A DNA stretch of 64,000 nt from assembly GCA_963691705.1 (NCBI GenBank), contig OY829539.1, forward strand, positions 6,698,501-6,762,500, in the 5' to 3' direction. This DNA comes from Viola odorata (Eukaryota > Streptophyta > Magnoliopsida > Malpighiales > Violaceae). Shown piece by piece: positions 30,152-40,430 of the stretch; the first letter of the stretch is position 1; each line of letters starts with the position of its first letter. The notes under the pieces were generated by a model that worked only from the letters and a program-made list of their open reading frames with translations, did no database searches and had not been told where the DNA came from. Both the position numbers and the translations under genes were made by a program.

Positions 30152-31620
30152 ATAAGGCCGGAAAAGAAAACCTTGTGGCAGATCACTTGAGTAGACTTCC
30201 AGCCCAAGAAGATAATTTGCTTGAGCCAATCCGGGATACTTTTCCAGACGAGCAATTATGTCTAGCCCAAGCTGTTTATTCCCCATGGTTTTCTGATATT
30301 GCAAACTTTTGTGCTACTGGCACTTACCCAGCTGATGCCACTCCCTCTGAATGCAACAGAATCAGAAGATAAGCAAAATACTACATATGGGACAACCCCT
30401 ACCTATGGAAGTACTGTTCGGATCAGATCATTCGTAGATGTGTAACCATGGACGAGGTGCCCTCGATCCTTAAATTCTGCCATTCAGAAGAAGGCCATTT
30501 CGCGGCTAAGAAAACTGCCCTGAAGGTTCTGGAAGCCGGTCTGTACTGGCCCACCATTTTCAAGGATAGTTACATGTTTTGTGCTTCGTGCCCCTGATGT
30601 CAGGCCACTGGAAATATCGGGGCCAGGAATCAGATGCCCTTGACAAACATTATTGCTTGCGAGATCTTTGACATCTGGGGTATAGACTTTATGGGCCCTT
30701 TTCCCAATTCCTTTGGCAACATCTACATCCTTCCGGCCGTCGATTATGTCTCTAAATAGGTCGAGGCCAAGGCTACTCGAACGGACCATTCCAAGGTGGT
30801 CGTGAATTTCCTCCGCACCAATATCTTCAACCGGTTCAGTACACCTAGAGCGCTGATCAGCGATAGGGGTACCCACTTTTGCAACCATGTTGTGTCCTCT
30901 CTTTTGACAAAGTATGGAGTCCACCATAGAACATCCACTGCTTATCACTCTCAGACTAACGGTCAAGCCGAGGTCTCGAACCATGAGATCAAATCCATTC
31001 TTGAGAAGACCATTAACCAGTCCAGGAAGGATTGGAGTTTGAAACTGGGTGATGCTCTCTGGGCCTATCGTACAGCTTTCAAGACCCCGATAGGAATGAC
31101 CCCTTACAGACTTGTTTATGGAAAGTCGTGCCATCTCCCAGTGGAGATAGAGCATAAGGCTTTTTGGGCTATCAGAAAAGTGAACACAGATCTAGGCCTC
31201 GCTGACCAACACAGGCGTTTGCAAATCCAAGAGCTAGAAGAATTGAGGGACAATGCTTATGAGAATGCCCTGCTCTATAAGGGCAAGACAAAAGCTTATC
31301 ATGACCGGCACCTTCCTCCCAAAACATTCATAGTTGGACAGCAAGTCTTGTTGTACAACTCAAGCCTGTGACTCTTTGCTGGGAAGCTGAAATCTAAATG
31401 GTCAGGACCTTTCGTGGTCACGATAATCTACACCCATGGGGCAGTTGAAATTCAGAACCCGGTCATAGGAATCATCTTCAAGGTTAGTGGGCAGAGACTG
31501 AAGTCCTTCTATGAAGGTTTCCAGCCCTCGGTTGTTGAGGAGGTTATGGTGGATGCCTCACGTGTCCAGACCTAGAGTATCAAAGTACGTCGAGGTCCCG
31601 ACGAGTAAATGGACCACGCT
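30152..31620 (+). pseudogene. pol: B pol, second part: integrase, broken
   Basis: Resumes B's pol after C, with the ATAAG duplication. The zinc-binding region lies around 30480-30620. The catalytic core is about 30660-31040 ([31 protein letters not shown]), followed by the C-terminal domain. Stops occur near 30370 (TAA), 30597 (TGA), 30757 (TAG) and 31369 (TGA); the A copy is intact at the first three. It would have joined cDNA ends to host DNA in the nucleus. Confidence 0.87.
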
Positions 31621-32112
31621 GGAGGCATTTGATATGCCGTCTGAATCCTTTCTCTCTCCCTTATCTTCTCTCCACCTTTTTGGATTCTCTGATTTTATTT
31701 TATTTTATTCCCAGGTTTTGTTAATTGTATATATCCCTTTCACCTATGATTTTATTCCTTTTATTTAGCATTAACTCACCTTTATTCTCTCTTTTTGTCC
31801 ATATCTTATATCAACCGACTCCCTTTTTGAAATTTAAAAGTTGTTCTCCTTTTTAGGCAGTTGAGATACGCGTGGGCTGTCGTGCTCCACGCCCAGGGCG
31901 CCACGTGGCCTGACAAGCGCAGTAAAGGCAGGCCTCATCAATACAAAAGTTGCGCCATTTATTGCCAGGTGTGATTACCACTCTCTCTCCCACGCTCCTA
32001 CCTAATTTTCACTCATATCACTTTCACCTCTCTCCCCCACCAAACACGCAACCATATCCTCTCTCCACCACCATCTCCATCCCCAATACTGTCATCTCTT
32101 CCCTCACCATCA
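31621..32112. other. B spacer between pol and the third ORF region
   Basis: T/C-rich non-coding sequence of about 490 bases. The stretch 31990-32100 is a CT-rich run just before the next ATG. No gene is seen. Confidence 0.5.
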
Positions 32113-32967
32113 ATGACACCTAAGACAAAAATGCCAGCCCCCAAGAACGCTGCTGGACCTAAACCGGTGGACACATCCAGCCCCGTTCCTTCCAGATCCA
32201 GATCCCAATCAGCTACCCCGAACTCGGCTTCATACAAAATAGTCACACCACCGTCTGTCAACCTACGTCTCATTCCCTCTCCTACGGCGGTCTCACCCAC
32301 AACCGTGGATCAGATCAGAAAGTTCACCCCGGTGGAAGATGACATAAAAGTCAAAGGCTTCATTCCTCCGACCACGACGACTACTAGAGGCGGCCTTGTG
32401 GTGAAGCTCCCTCCTGGATCGTCCACAGCCAAGTCCAAATCCAAAAAGCCCTCTACATCAGCCAAGCAGTCCCCCCTTGACGCGGCCGTCAATCATTTCC
32501 TAGCTCCTCAACCTGCCTTAACGGTGGAGGAGGTCCTCAAGGACATCCTAATCTCTGACGAAGAAGCCGAGGTCATGGAGGACCAAACAGAGACTGGTAT
32601 TGGCCAGGAGAATGAAAACCCCGAGGTCATGGAGGAGGGAACGGGAGAAAGTGGGGAAGTTGAGGGCAGCGAAGGAGACGAAGAGGAGGAAGATCTCGAG
32701 GCCCAGGAAGCTGCAGAGGAGGCGGAGAGAAAGCAGAAAGCAGCCGCGGCAAGATCAGCGGCTAAGAAAGGAAAATCCAAAGCTGAGGCCAAACCAGGGC
32801 AGCCAACTGTAGTTGATACACCAGTGAGTCTCAAGAGGAAACTTTCAGCCACTAGTGCCGGCAAGCCCTCGGGTTCCAAGAAGCCTCGGGCCCCCGAAAC
32901 AGATGAGGATGTCGAGGTCGAGACCCCAGCACCTTCATCCATCCCAGATCCAGCTCACAACAGGTGA
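32113..32967 (+). CDS. B third ORF region, N-terminal part (284 aa, low complexity)
   Basis: ATG at 32113 (MTPKTKMPAPKNAAG). The first ~130 residues are Ser/Thr/Pro/Lys-rich. Then follow an acidic Glu-rich stretch, an Ala/Lys-rich helix (AEERKQ-like) and a basic PSGSKKPRAP patch. No signal peptide or clear membrane segment is visible, so an envelope role is not supported. It is followed without a gap by an Athila ORF-like domain in another frame; the two probably formed one protein before a frameshift at about 32950-32967. Athila elements are known to carry an extra ORF here. Confidence 0.6.
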   Translation: MTPKTKMPAPKNAAGPKPVDTSSPVPSRSRSQSATPNSASYKIVTPPSVNLRLIPSPTAVSPTTVDQIRKFTPVEDDIKVKGFIPPTTTTTRGGLVVKLPPGSSTAKSKSKKPSTSAKQSPLDAAVNHFLAPQPALTVEEVLKDILISDEEAEVMEDQTETGIGQENENPEVMEEGTGESGEVEGSEGDEEEEDLEAQEAAEEAERKQKAAAARSAAKKGKSKAEAKPGQPTVVDTPVSLKRKLSATSAGKPSGSKKPRAPETDEDVEVETPAPSSIPDPAHNR

Positions 32968-34124
32968 CTTCTGACCTTTCCTCACCTCATGAATGGATTG
33001 TCTTTAATGATAAACCTTCTCTTGACAAGTTAACTATGCTGAATTCCAAGGGCGTTAGCTCATGTGCGCGCCTGGATTTTGATTTCCTTGCTAAGATAGG
33101 CATTGAGTCCAAGATCAGGGAGTATGTAGCCAACATTGGTTGGGAGTCTCTGTTCTATTTGGAGCACCCAACCTTTGTCGAGCTTTCCCTTGAGTTTTTT
33201 ACTACATTCTGGGTAGATGGCACTTTTAGGCCCAAGGGCAAGGTCGGTCCGAACTCCTCTACCCCTGGTTTGATCAATTTTAGGCTAGCTAACAAATGGG
33301 AGCATCTGACCCTGGGTGAATTTAATTGCTGGTTAGGATTTGTCACTAAGGATGAACTGAACACCCCTCTGTACAAGAATGCCTTGACTGTTATCCCTTC
33401 TGTTTTTGATGCCACTGCTGCTTTTCGTGAGCTAACCAATAAGGCTACTGTTAAGTATGATCCTAAGGGTAGTAAAGCCCATGAAATAGTTGATCTTGCA
33501 TTGCGTATCCTGCACCGGTATCTGGCCCTCACCTTTTCAGCAAGATTTGGTTCCTCGGGACAGATATCTGTCTAGGAACTTTTCTTTTTATGGTGCATGA
33601 AATGCAAACGTAGGGTCAATCTAGGTTTTTGGGTAGCTTCGGGCATTTTGCATGTATTAAATGGTGGTCGTGGGCCTATTTTTGGATCCCTTATCTCCCT
33701 GTTTGCTGTGAAGATGCGTAAGATTGACCTGGCTGCTAGTAACCTTTTTGAGCCCCTGGCATTCAAGGATTTGGATATCCAAACCTTGGATGTCATGGGC
33801 CATTTGTGTCTCTCATGTGGTGTGTTGAGTTTTTATCCAGGTTGTGCCCCAGCAGCGGAGAAGGTTTTCGGGACCAAGAACGGTGGCATCTTTGACTATC
33901 CAGATCTTTCGGATCCCCACTCCAATGCCATTCCTCCAGCCCCCGAAAAGCAAGTGCCCCAAGCGGAAGCAGCTCGACAAGGCCAGAATGCGGCAACAGC
34001 AAGCCAGCCCCCGATTCCTCTCATTGTCTACGATCCGACCCAGACGAGACTTCTCCAGCTTATTCTGCGAGAACTTCAGGCTTTGACGGCTGAAGTTGCC
34101 CGCAGAAATTTGCCACCCCAGTAA
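32964..34124 (+). pseudogene. B third ORF region, Athila ORF-1-like domain, broken
   Basis: The first open segment (32964-33575) has the pattern of the plant Athila ORF-1 family: a helical region, HPTFVELSLEFFTTF near residues 70-84, then LINFRLANKWEHLTLGEFN, where family members show a reduced RNase H-like or mobile-domain-like fold of unknown role. A frameshift near 33535 and stops at 33573 and about 33598 break it, and a second open segment (33597-34124) continues similarity and ends in a Pro/Gln-rich tail. Assignment to the family is from motif memory and is moderately secure. Confidence 0.6.
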
Positions 34125-35820
34125 CCCACCCCCGAACGTTTTCATCTCTCCAGCCCCCGAAAGGGGCACTAAACAATTTTACTATTTTTATTTTGTACTG
34201 TACTTATACTTCTTGAACTCCTTTTTATACTCTCCCCGTATTGAGGACAATAAGCTGCCTAAGTGTGGGGAGGGAATTATTTATGCGTTTTGCTTGTTCG
34301 ATTGCATGTTTATTTTCACGTTTGCTGCATCATTACATGATCTTCGGATTTTATTTTTAGCCATGCTAGGAAACTTTTCCCACTATCAGTTTTCAAACCC
34401 TCATTTTTGGCATGCATTTAACAACTTTCGATGTATAGAAGAAGCATGACATCCATAGCACCTACGCCTAAACATGCATTTTTAGACCTGCTAGCCCTTA
34501 TACCCATATCTAGGCAACAACACCACTAGTCACAATTTGATCCCGTGAGCATATTTTAGCTTCATGCCCTTTTATTTTTGAGAAAAAATGCTTAGCTAGG
34601 CACAGTCTAGGTTTGCATGATATCCCTGGATATAGTCACTGTTAGGACATAGGAAAGCTTAGATATGACAGAAAACTTCGCATCAATGTCTCTTTCTTTC
34701 TCTTCTCCCCCCTCTCTCTCTTTTCTTTTCGAGCCCCCGACATTCCCCTTCTTTTCATACTCTTTCCTAACCATTCATTTTTTCTTCATCTTTTTCCTTG
34801 GCAGGTGAGCTAGCGATTATTGAGGGTAACGTCGAGGGCTAGACACCTAAGTGCGCAAACAAGTTCAAGTGTGGGGAAGGAAGACAAAAGCAAAAGACTT
34901 CAGAGCAGAAAGCAGAAATCTAGGGCAAGAAAAAAAGCAAAAGCTCGAAAGAGTTTCGAGCCCTAGACCATTCAGACAATTCGAGCCCCAGAAACATTCA
35001 AGTGTGGGGAAGCGAAAAAGAAGTCACCATCGATGCTGGAAGCAGATCAAGGGTAAGCGATGAGCGGAAGATCAAAAGTTTCACGCCCTGGTAGAATCAA
35101 AAGTTTTGTTGCATGTTCGTGCCCTCTCCTAAAAAAAAACATTTAAATTTCAAAATAAGAAGAGAAGGGCACCGAACGTCCAAGTAAAATCATCCGCATC
35201 CGAAGCCTCAATAAGAAGACTTTCCTGCCCCCGAAAGAAGACCTCTGTCTAGCCCTCGAATCATCTCGTGCCCTCGATGAAAGCTGCCTCGCCACTTCGC
35301 TTTTTCCCAGCCAAGGGATCCAACCAGGTTTTGCCTGGTTCTTTCTTTTCCTTCCTTCTTTTCTCCCCTCATTTCTCTTCTGTACATCTCCTACTTCTCT
35401 CTTCCACATTTCTACCTCTTTCGATCCCGTTTCTTTCTTTTTGCTGATGCGTTGCTTTTCTGATTGTTGATTGCCCATGCATGTGTTCTACAGTACTCGG
35501 ATTGACGTGCAAACCATGCCTGTGTTGTGTTATTTGCATTCATGAGTGGTAGCCTAAACATATATTTTATTCTAAGTATGAGTGCAAATACATATCTTTG
35601 TAAGGACTGCTGGTGAATAGGCTAGATATAGAAAAGTCTGGTTGATAGGGTCGTTATTCTAATCAGCCAGATGCAGGTGCTTTTCTAGGTCTGGATTTAC
35701 TCTGGTTGGGTGTAGCTTGTAGGATGGCGTGTCAATTCTGTGTGTTGGAAGTTAATTATGTATGTTTTGAATGAGGTGGCCTTTCCAATTTTGTTTATGC
35801 TCGAGGGCGAGCATAGGGGC
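34125..35820 (+). other. B 3' non-coding region with repeated purine motif
   Basis: About 1.7 kb without a conserved ORF. The motif AAGTGTGGGGA (or AGTGTGGGGA) appears near 34261, 34866 and 35000, and a fourth time at 35821 where it serves as the purine tract next to the LTR. CT-rich stretches occur at 34685-34800 and 35335-35410. Confidence 0.65.
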
Positions 35821-35834
35821 AGTGTGGGGATGTT
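35821..35834 (+). promoter_or_regulatory. B polypurine tract
   Basis: AGTGTGGGGATGTT immediately before the 3' LTR. It is the likely RNase H-resistant primer for plus-strand DNA synthesis, although it is shorter and less pure than a textbook tract. Confidence 0.6.
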
Positions 35835-37474
35835 TGATAGCACGTTTCATACTCTCGGTTTTACCCTCCTTTCTAGCCCTTTCAGGGGCTCGATGTTGCT
35901 ATTTGACCCTCATTTCAATCTTATTTACAAATTAGCATCAAAGGAGGGAAAAGACCGAAAAGAAGCGATTTTAGAGCATTTCTGAGGAATTCCATTTTCC
36001 AGGTCTAGAAGAAAGAATATCGTCAAGACCTCGACGCGAACCAGACCAGTGCGCTGTCTCAAGGCCTCGACAGTTCTGAACCTTCTTCCAAAGAAAACAT
36101 CTTCTGAGATCCGCACGGAATCCCAGGCGCTTCCAGAAGGCATCAGGCGTGTCAGGAATCCCAGAATATTCCTTTTGCAAGGACATGTGCTGTCACGCCC
36201 TCATTGCCCTTAGCTGTTTTTGTCTCCTAGCTAGTTTTAGGCTATATAAGCATAGTTTTAGGGTTTTTGTAAGGAAGGCTGTTCCAAGGATATTTTCTTA
36301 CATTAGTTTTAGCATTTATTTTCTGGGGATCATCTCCTCTTCTCGATCAAGAGCAGCCTTTGTCAACAACTTTCCTCTTCGATTATTAATTAATCTATCG
36401 GTTTCCTCTACTCCCTTTTTACTTTCTTTATTTTATCATTGTATGATTCTATCTACCTACTGTTTATATTATAGTATGAGTAGCTAAATACCCCTTTCTT
36501 GGTGAAGGGTGTTTCAAGGGTTGTAGGGTTCGGCTAAGAGGTCTAATGCATGCTTAACATATTCTCTTGTGAGACATAACTGTTTACCGATTTAATTCCA
36601 TGCTTGTCTAGAAATATTAAGAGCTTGAGTATCTTTTAGTATTTCTGCATGAGTAACATCATATTCCAGGGTTATACCTGACGCGAAGCCCTAGAGTTTG
36701 AGCAGACACCTAGGGGAGGCAGAGCGAGAGGCCTCACCTAGGGGTAAACAGTAATCTAGGGTATGTGATACGGGTCTGACAAGCCGAGCTGTCGCGCCCT
36801 AGATCTGTCTTACCTCCCCTTCATGGGCGTTCTGAATTTAGACTCCCTACTTCGAGCCCGTGACAGGCCGGATGGTCAAGGCTGCCTTTTGATGACAAGG
36901 GAGGTAGCTGGGAGGATGGCTGAACGTCAAGGTCACCTCATATATGGAAACGGGGGTGACTTTTATCTAAGAAGGTAAGCTGGGGATGCGGTGTGGAAAC
37001 GCGGTCCCTATAGCAGATCTGCGCATAAGTCTGGAATACCTCTGTACCGATGATTAGCTGACCTAGAAAATAACCCAAGGGAGCACCTTTCGCTAAGATC
37101 TCGTCCTATTTGATTAATATCTTTTTCATTACTTTTCTTGCATTCGATCTGTTTACATCTCTTGCTCTGGATTACGAATTACATCTCTTGCCCTGGATTA
37201 CGATTTATTTTCGTGCCCTAGATAAGTACTTTCCAATTCTGTTTTGTTAGCTCCCACACTTTGCGTTGATTAATTCATTAATCAACATAACCCCCCCCCC
37301 CCCCCCCCCCCGGTAGTGTTACTTTGGTTTGATCTGTTCCATATTGCCTTGTCATACATCTTCATTACCAAATTAGCCCTTCAATCTCTGTGGTTCGACC
37401 CTGTCTTGCTCTGTACACATTAATTTGTGCATTTAGGCATCAGGATAAATTTAAGTATATTTGAGTGACGATCA
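35835..37474 (+). repeat. B 3' LTR (1,640 bp)
   Basis: Starts TGATAGCACGTTTCATACTC and ends GAGTGACGATCA; mate of 8453-10081. It has a 21-base poly-C at 37291-37311. Confidence 0.95.
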
Positions 37475-37554
37475 CGTCACCCGGAGATACCGCCCCTGAC
37501 GTCACCCGGAGATATCGCCCCTGACGTCATTCGGAGGTATCGCCTCTGACGTCA
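37472..37554 (+). promoter_or_regulatory. U3 array of TGACGTCA palindromes in S
   Basis: TGACGTCA occurs at 37497, 37522 and 37547, an exact 25-bp spacing, each followed by a CCxGGAG-ATATCGCC-like unit. A fourth position falls at the B junction (37472-37479). TGACGTCA is a plant bZIP-type binding sequence (established knowledge), so this looks like an LTR enhancer. Confidence 0.7.
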
Positions 37555-37833
37555 CCTGGAGTTATCGTCCTCGATGCCGCTGGGGGAGTTATTTTCTCCA
37601 AATAACGCCTTCAGCCTAGCCTATAAATACCCCACCATTTGAAACGCAAGGTAAGCCTAAGATTGCTGCTGGAACCTCTGCTATTTTCGAACCACCTTAC
37701 TAACTTAAGCATCAGAGTGTCTACACCGAAGCTCCCCCTCCGGCGCTTTGCAGGTACCCTTGGCGTCAGCTATAGTAACCCCGAGCTACCACAGTCCTTG
37801 TCCCGATTTTCCAGAAATCTGAATCTTATTACA
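37475..37833 (+). repeat. Solo LTR S, right part
   Basis: Resumes S after B. It holds the rest of the U3 repeat, a CCTATAAATACCCC promoter box near 37620, and the R/U5 block CTTAAGCATCAGAGTGTCTA shared with C and H. No primer site follows, and sequence returns to the D leader, so S is a solo LTR. CAAGT precedes the left end (8207-8211) and recurs at 37832-37836, overlapping the expected CA terminus, so the exact right end is uncertain by two bases. Confidence 0.82.
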
Positions 37834-38897
37834 AGTTATGCATGATTTTGTATCCACCGTCGTCAATTTCTTTTCACCTCAAGTTTCAACCACACAACAC
37901 TCAACAATAAAAGGACACAAGGCAAGAGACTCAAGTTGGATTAGTCAAAAACTGAAAAGGACGAAGAAAATTAGGAGGAAAATAAAATGAGAAAGATTAG
38001 CTTGCAAAAGAAATAAAGAGTGAGGTGTTTAGGAAAGTTTAAATAGAGGGAAAAGAAAACTGGACCCTTGGGACGTTGTAATGGAGGCAAAAGAAAGAAG
38101 GTAGCAGTTGTCACTTACCAAGTATTTAAAACTCCCCACTTTGCCTTTTGATCCCTACTATTTTGACTAATTTTGGAAGGGGTTTGTGTGCAATTTGATG
38201 CTTTGCTATTTGGACCTTTAGCTTAGGAATTTAGGGTATTTTTCTGTGGCTTCTTTTGGTGCATTAGGTATGTGAGGCTCAGCTGGGCATTTAATGCAAA
38301 GGCTGGTTGCTTGTACAGAAATGGAAATCCAGCAGCTTCCTTTTAAAGTCTCCTCTTTGGCTTAGCACAAAAGGGGTAAGTTTGGGGCAAAGGAAAGTGG
38401 TAGGTGAGGAAAAGCTGACCTTGTTCAGTTTTGAGGTGGATTAAAATAAGAAAAAACACTGAGTTTGCCTAGGGACAACGAAATTAATGATCAAACTCAA
38501 GGATTTTCAAAAGCTACCTCCAGAACACTCAAGAACAACTTGAATGTTCTTGATTGTGAATTTCGAATTTTGGCCCTAGAATTTGGAAAACAAGAGTGAA
38601 AAATTATGCACTTGACTCTAGACTCTTTTAAGACTCGGCACAACAAGTTTCAACCAAGAAAGAAGAAGAAAATTTGGCTGAAAATACTAGGAAAAACTGA
38701 CCTCTTGATGAACATTAAGAACTCCAATGTTGAAACCTTTGTAGCTTTCAACTTTGTTGCTCAAATGATTTGAAGCTTTCACCAAAACATCCAGAAATTC
38801 AAGAGTAATGTTTTTAACAGATGAATGTGTGATTTCTTGACAAAGTTTGAATCTTTTCGGATTTAAAACACACTCACAATAAGAACAACTCAAGACA
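37834..38897 (-). other. D leader, distal part
   Basis: About 1.06 kb of AT-rich non-coding sequence between S and the D primer site. No conserved ORF. It is the long 5' leader of D. Confidence 0.55.
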
Positions 38898-38914
38898 GCT
38901 ATGCTCCACTACCA
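38898..38914 (-). promoter_or_regulatory. Putative D primer binding site
   Basis: Minus strand reads TGGTAGTGGAGCATAGC, two bases inside the D LTR. It begins TGG as expected for pairing with a tRNA CCA end. The matching tRNA is not identified. Confidence 0.5.
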
Positions 38915-38916
38915 CT

Positions 38917-39863
38917 TGATAAGTTCCAAGCTCTTTTTAAGAAGTTGAATTTTGGATTAAGGAGCAAGGATCTAGCTTAAGTTGTCTTACAAATATGCAA
39001 TGAAGATACTCAAGGATTTGATATTGAAAATGGAGAAGGATTCAGCAGAAATAAGAGCACAAAGGAAGACAAGTGATTAACAAGACAAACACAAGAAAGA
39101 TGGATTGATACTTGGAGGTGAAATAGATTTGAACAACAAGAAATGCTTAACATAAACTTGAAATAACTTACACAAAGATCAAGTCTTGAATCTCACAAGA
39201 TTCCAGTCATAAAACACAAATACAAGGATTGAAAGTTTAATAATTTTACTTGCAAGATTTAAGGAACTTTCAACCTTAAATCACACAAGTTGAGTTTATG
39301 GTGTTAAAGGGAGGAGTGTTCTTAACTTAGCTTTAACACTCAAAATAAACTAAGGAAAGAAATAAAGAAAAGAACTATTTAAAGCATTACACAAAACAGG
39401 CTGAAAAGCCTTCAAAAATCTACATTTGCTCCATAAGTGAGGGTTTGGCGGTATGCCGCCTGGAGGCTAGCGACATACTGCTAGCTTTGCTTGAAATCCA
39501 CCAAAATAATTGAAGGTCTGGCGGTATACCGGTACAATCCTGGCGGTATACTGCTAGTCTCGGCTTCTCACGTATCCTTAGGGCATTTCTGGCGGCATGC
39601 CGCCTGGTGCCTGGCATTATACCGCCAGATTCGACTAGAAGTCCCTAAGGTGCTCCAAGATTAGTTCCACGGGGATTCTTAGCCTCTATGATGATGGGTG
39701 ATCATCATTAAGATCCGTCCTTCATTTTGAAACACCTCTTCACTCATCTGGCCTTCAATCCATAGTACGATCTTCTTAACCATGCCTCTTGTGATTGGGC
39801 CTTTTGGTAACATGTTTTGCTCTTCAAGCTTTAATATATCCTTGATCGTATCATAACTTATCA
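38917..39863 (-). repeat. D 5' LTR (947 bp)
   Basis: Plus strand runs TGATAAGTT...AACTTATCA, a 9-bp inverted terminal pair. The assignment rests on these termini, the adjacent primer-like site and position upstream of D gag. The mate LTR is outside the window. It contains palindromic GGCGGTATRCCGCC-like motifs at 39447-39626. Confidence 0.75.
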
Positions 39864-40011
39864 AAATCTAGCTGATAGCGTGCAATTCCACAAAAACTCT
39901 CTTTAATGCCCTTATCTGTAAATAGGAAGGAAATAGACACTAATCAATAGTATCTACGTCTAAAATGGACAGAAAAGAGGGATTAAATCATATACAGAAT
40001 ACACGCTATCA
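39864..40011 (-). repeat. E2: LTR fragment, same family as E1
   Basis: Aligns with the right end of E1 (43158-43305), including GGAAGGAAA and the terminal CACGCTATCA. Similarity continues to the D LTR edge, so D is inserted in E2. E2 itself interrupts the RT of F, with GTAGA at its right junction; the left junction is outside the window. Confidence 0.7.
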
Positions 40012-40430
40012 GTAGAAAAATCTATCCAAGAAGGGCCAAAATATCTTGCTCATCATAGTGCAAAAAGTTGCAGGGGCGTTAGTTAGACCGACTGTCATTA
40101 CAAGAAATTCGTAGGAGCCATACTTTGTTACACATGCAGTCTTCTCCTTGTCACCTTCAGAAATGCGTACTTGATAGTACCAAACCATAAGTCAAGCTTG
40201 GTGAACCATCGTTCTCCACCAAGTTGAGCAAACAAGTCGGCTATGAGTGGGTTAAGATACTTGTTCTTCACCGTAACCTTATTTAACACCCGATAATCGA
40301 TACATAACCGCAAGGAGCCATCATGCTTCTTTTGAAATAACACCGGTGCTCTGTATGATGCCTTGCTTAGTTGGATGAAACCTACATCCAACAGCTCCTT
40401 TAGTTGTTCTCCTCCAATTTCAGAGGTGCC
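40012..40430 (-). pseudogene. pol: F reverse transcriptase fragment
   Basis: Minus-strand coding with [20 protein letters not shown] and [11 protein letters not shown] near 40370-40270, a [11 protein letters not shown] segment near 40200, and the [17 protein letters not shown] stretch near 40090-40040 in a shifted frame. It stops just before the expected catalytic Asp-Asp motif because E2 is inserted there. Confidence 0.8.

Larger units (their letters stand above)
8453..37474 (+). mobile_element. Element B: complete Athila-type Ty3/gypsy retrotransposon with nested C
   Basis: Bounded by LTRs of 1,629 and 1,640 bp with TGAT...ATCA ends. Flanks are CGTTA (8448-8452) and CGTCA (37475-37479), a 5-bp target duplication with one later substitution. 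Order: LTR, tRNA-Asp primer site, gag, protease-RT-RNase H, element C inserted at 14277-30151, integrase, an Athila ORF-like region, long 3' non-coding part, purine tract, LTR. Without C it is about 13.1 kb. Many stops make it defective. Confidence 0.93.
6932..39863 (-). mobile_element. Element D: Ty3/gypsy retrotransposon, interrupted
   Basis: Minus-strand element recovered in two pieces: gag plus the first part of the leader (6932-8211) and the rest of the leader, primer site and 5' LTR (37832-39863). Between them lies solo LTR S containing B and C. Its gag is cut by the insertion of A, and everything downstream (pol, 3' LTR) is outside the window. The leader sequence resumes across the S insertion at the repeated CAAGT. 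Confidence 0.75.

Noticed and set aside
32113..34124. An envelope glycoprotein gene in B
   Set aside because: No signal peptide, membrane anchor or glycoprotein-like Cys pattern is visible; similarity is to the Athila ORF-1 type instead.
39873..40011. A 139-bp MITE-like sequence with perfect TGATAGCGTG / CACGCTATCA inverted ends
   Set aside because: It aligns with the E1 LTR through and beyond its left end up to the D boundary, and lacks flanking duplications. It is an LTR fragment; the left arm is coincidental.
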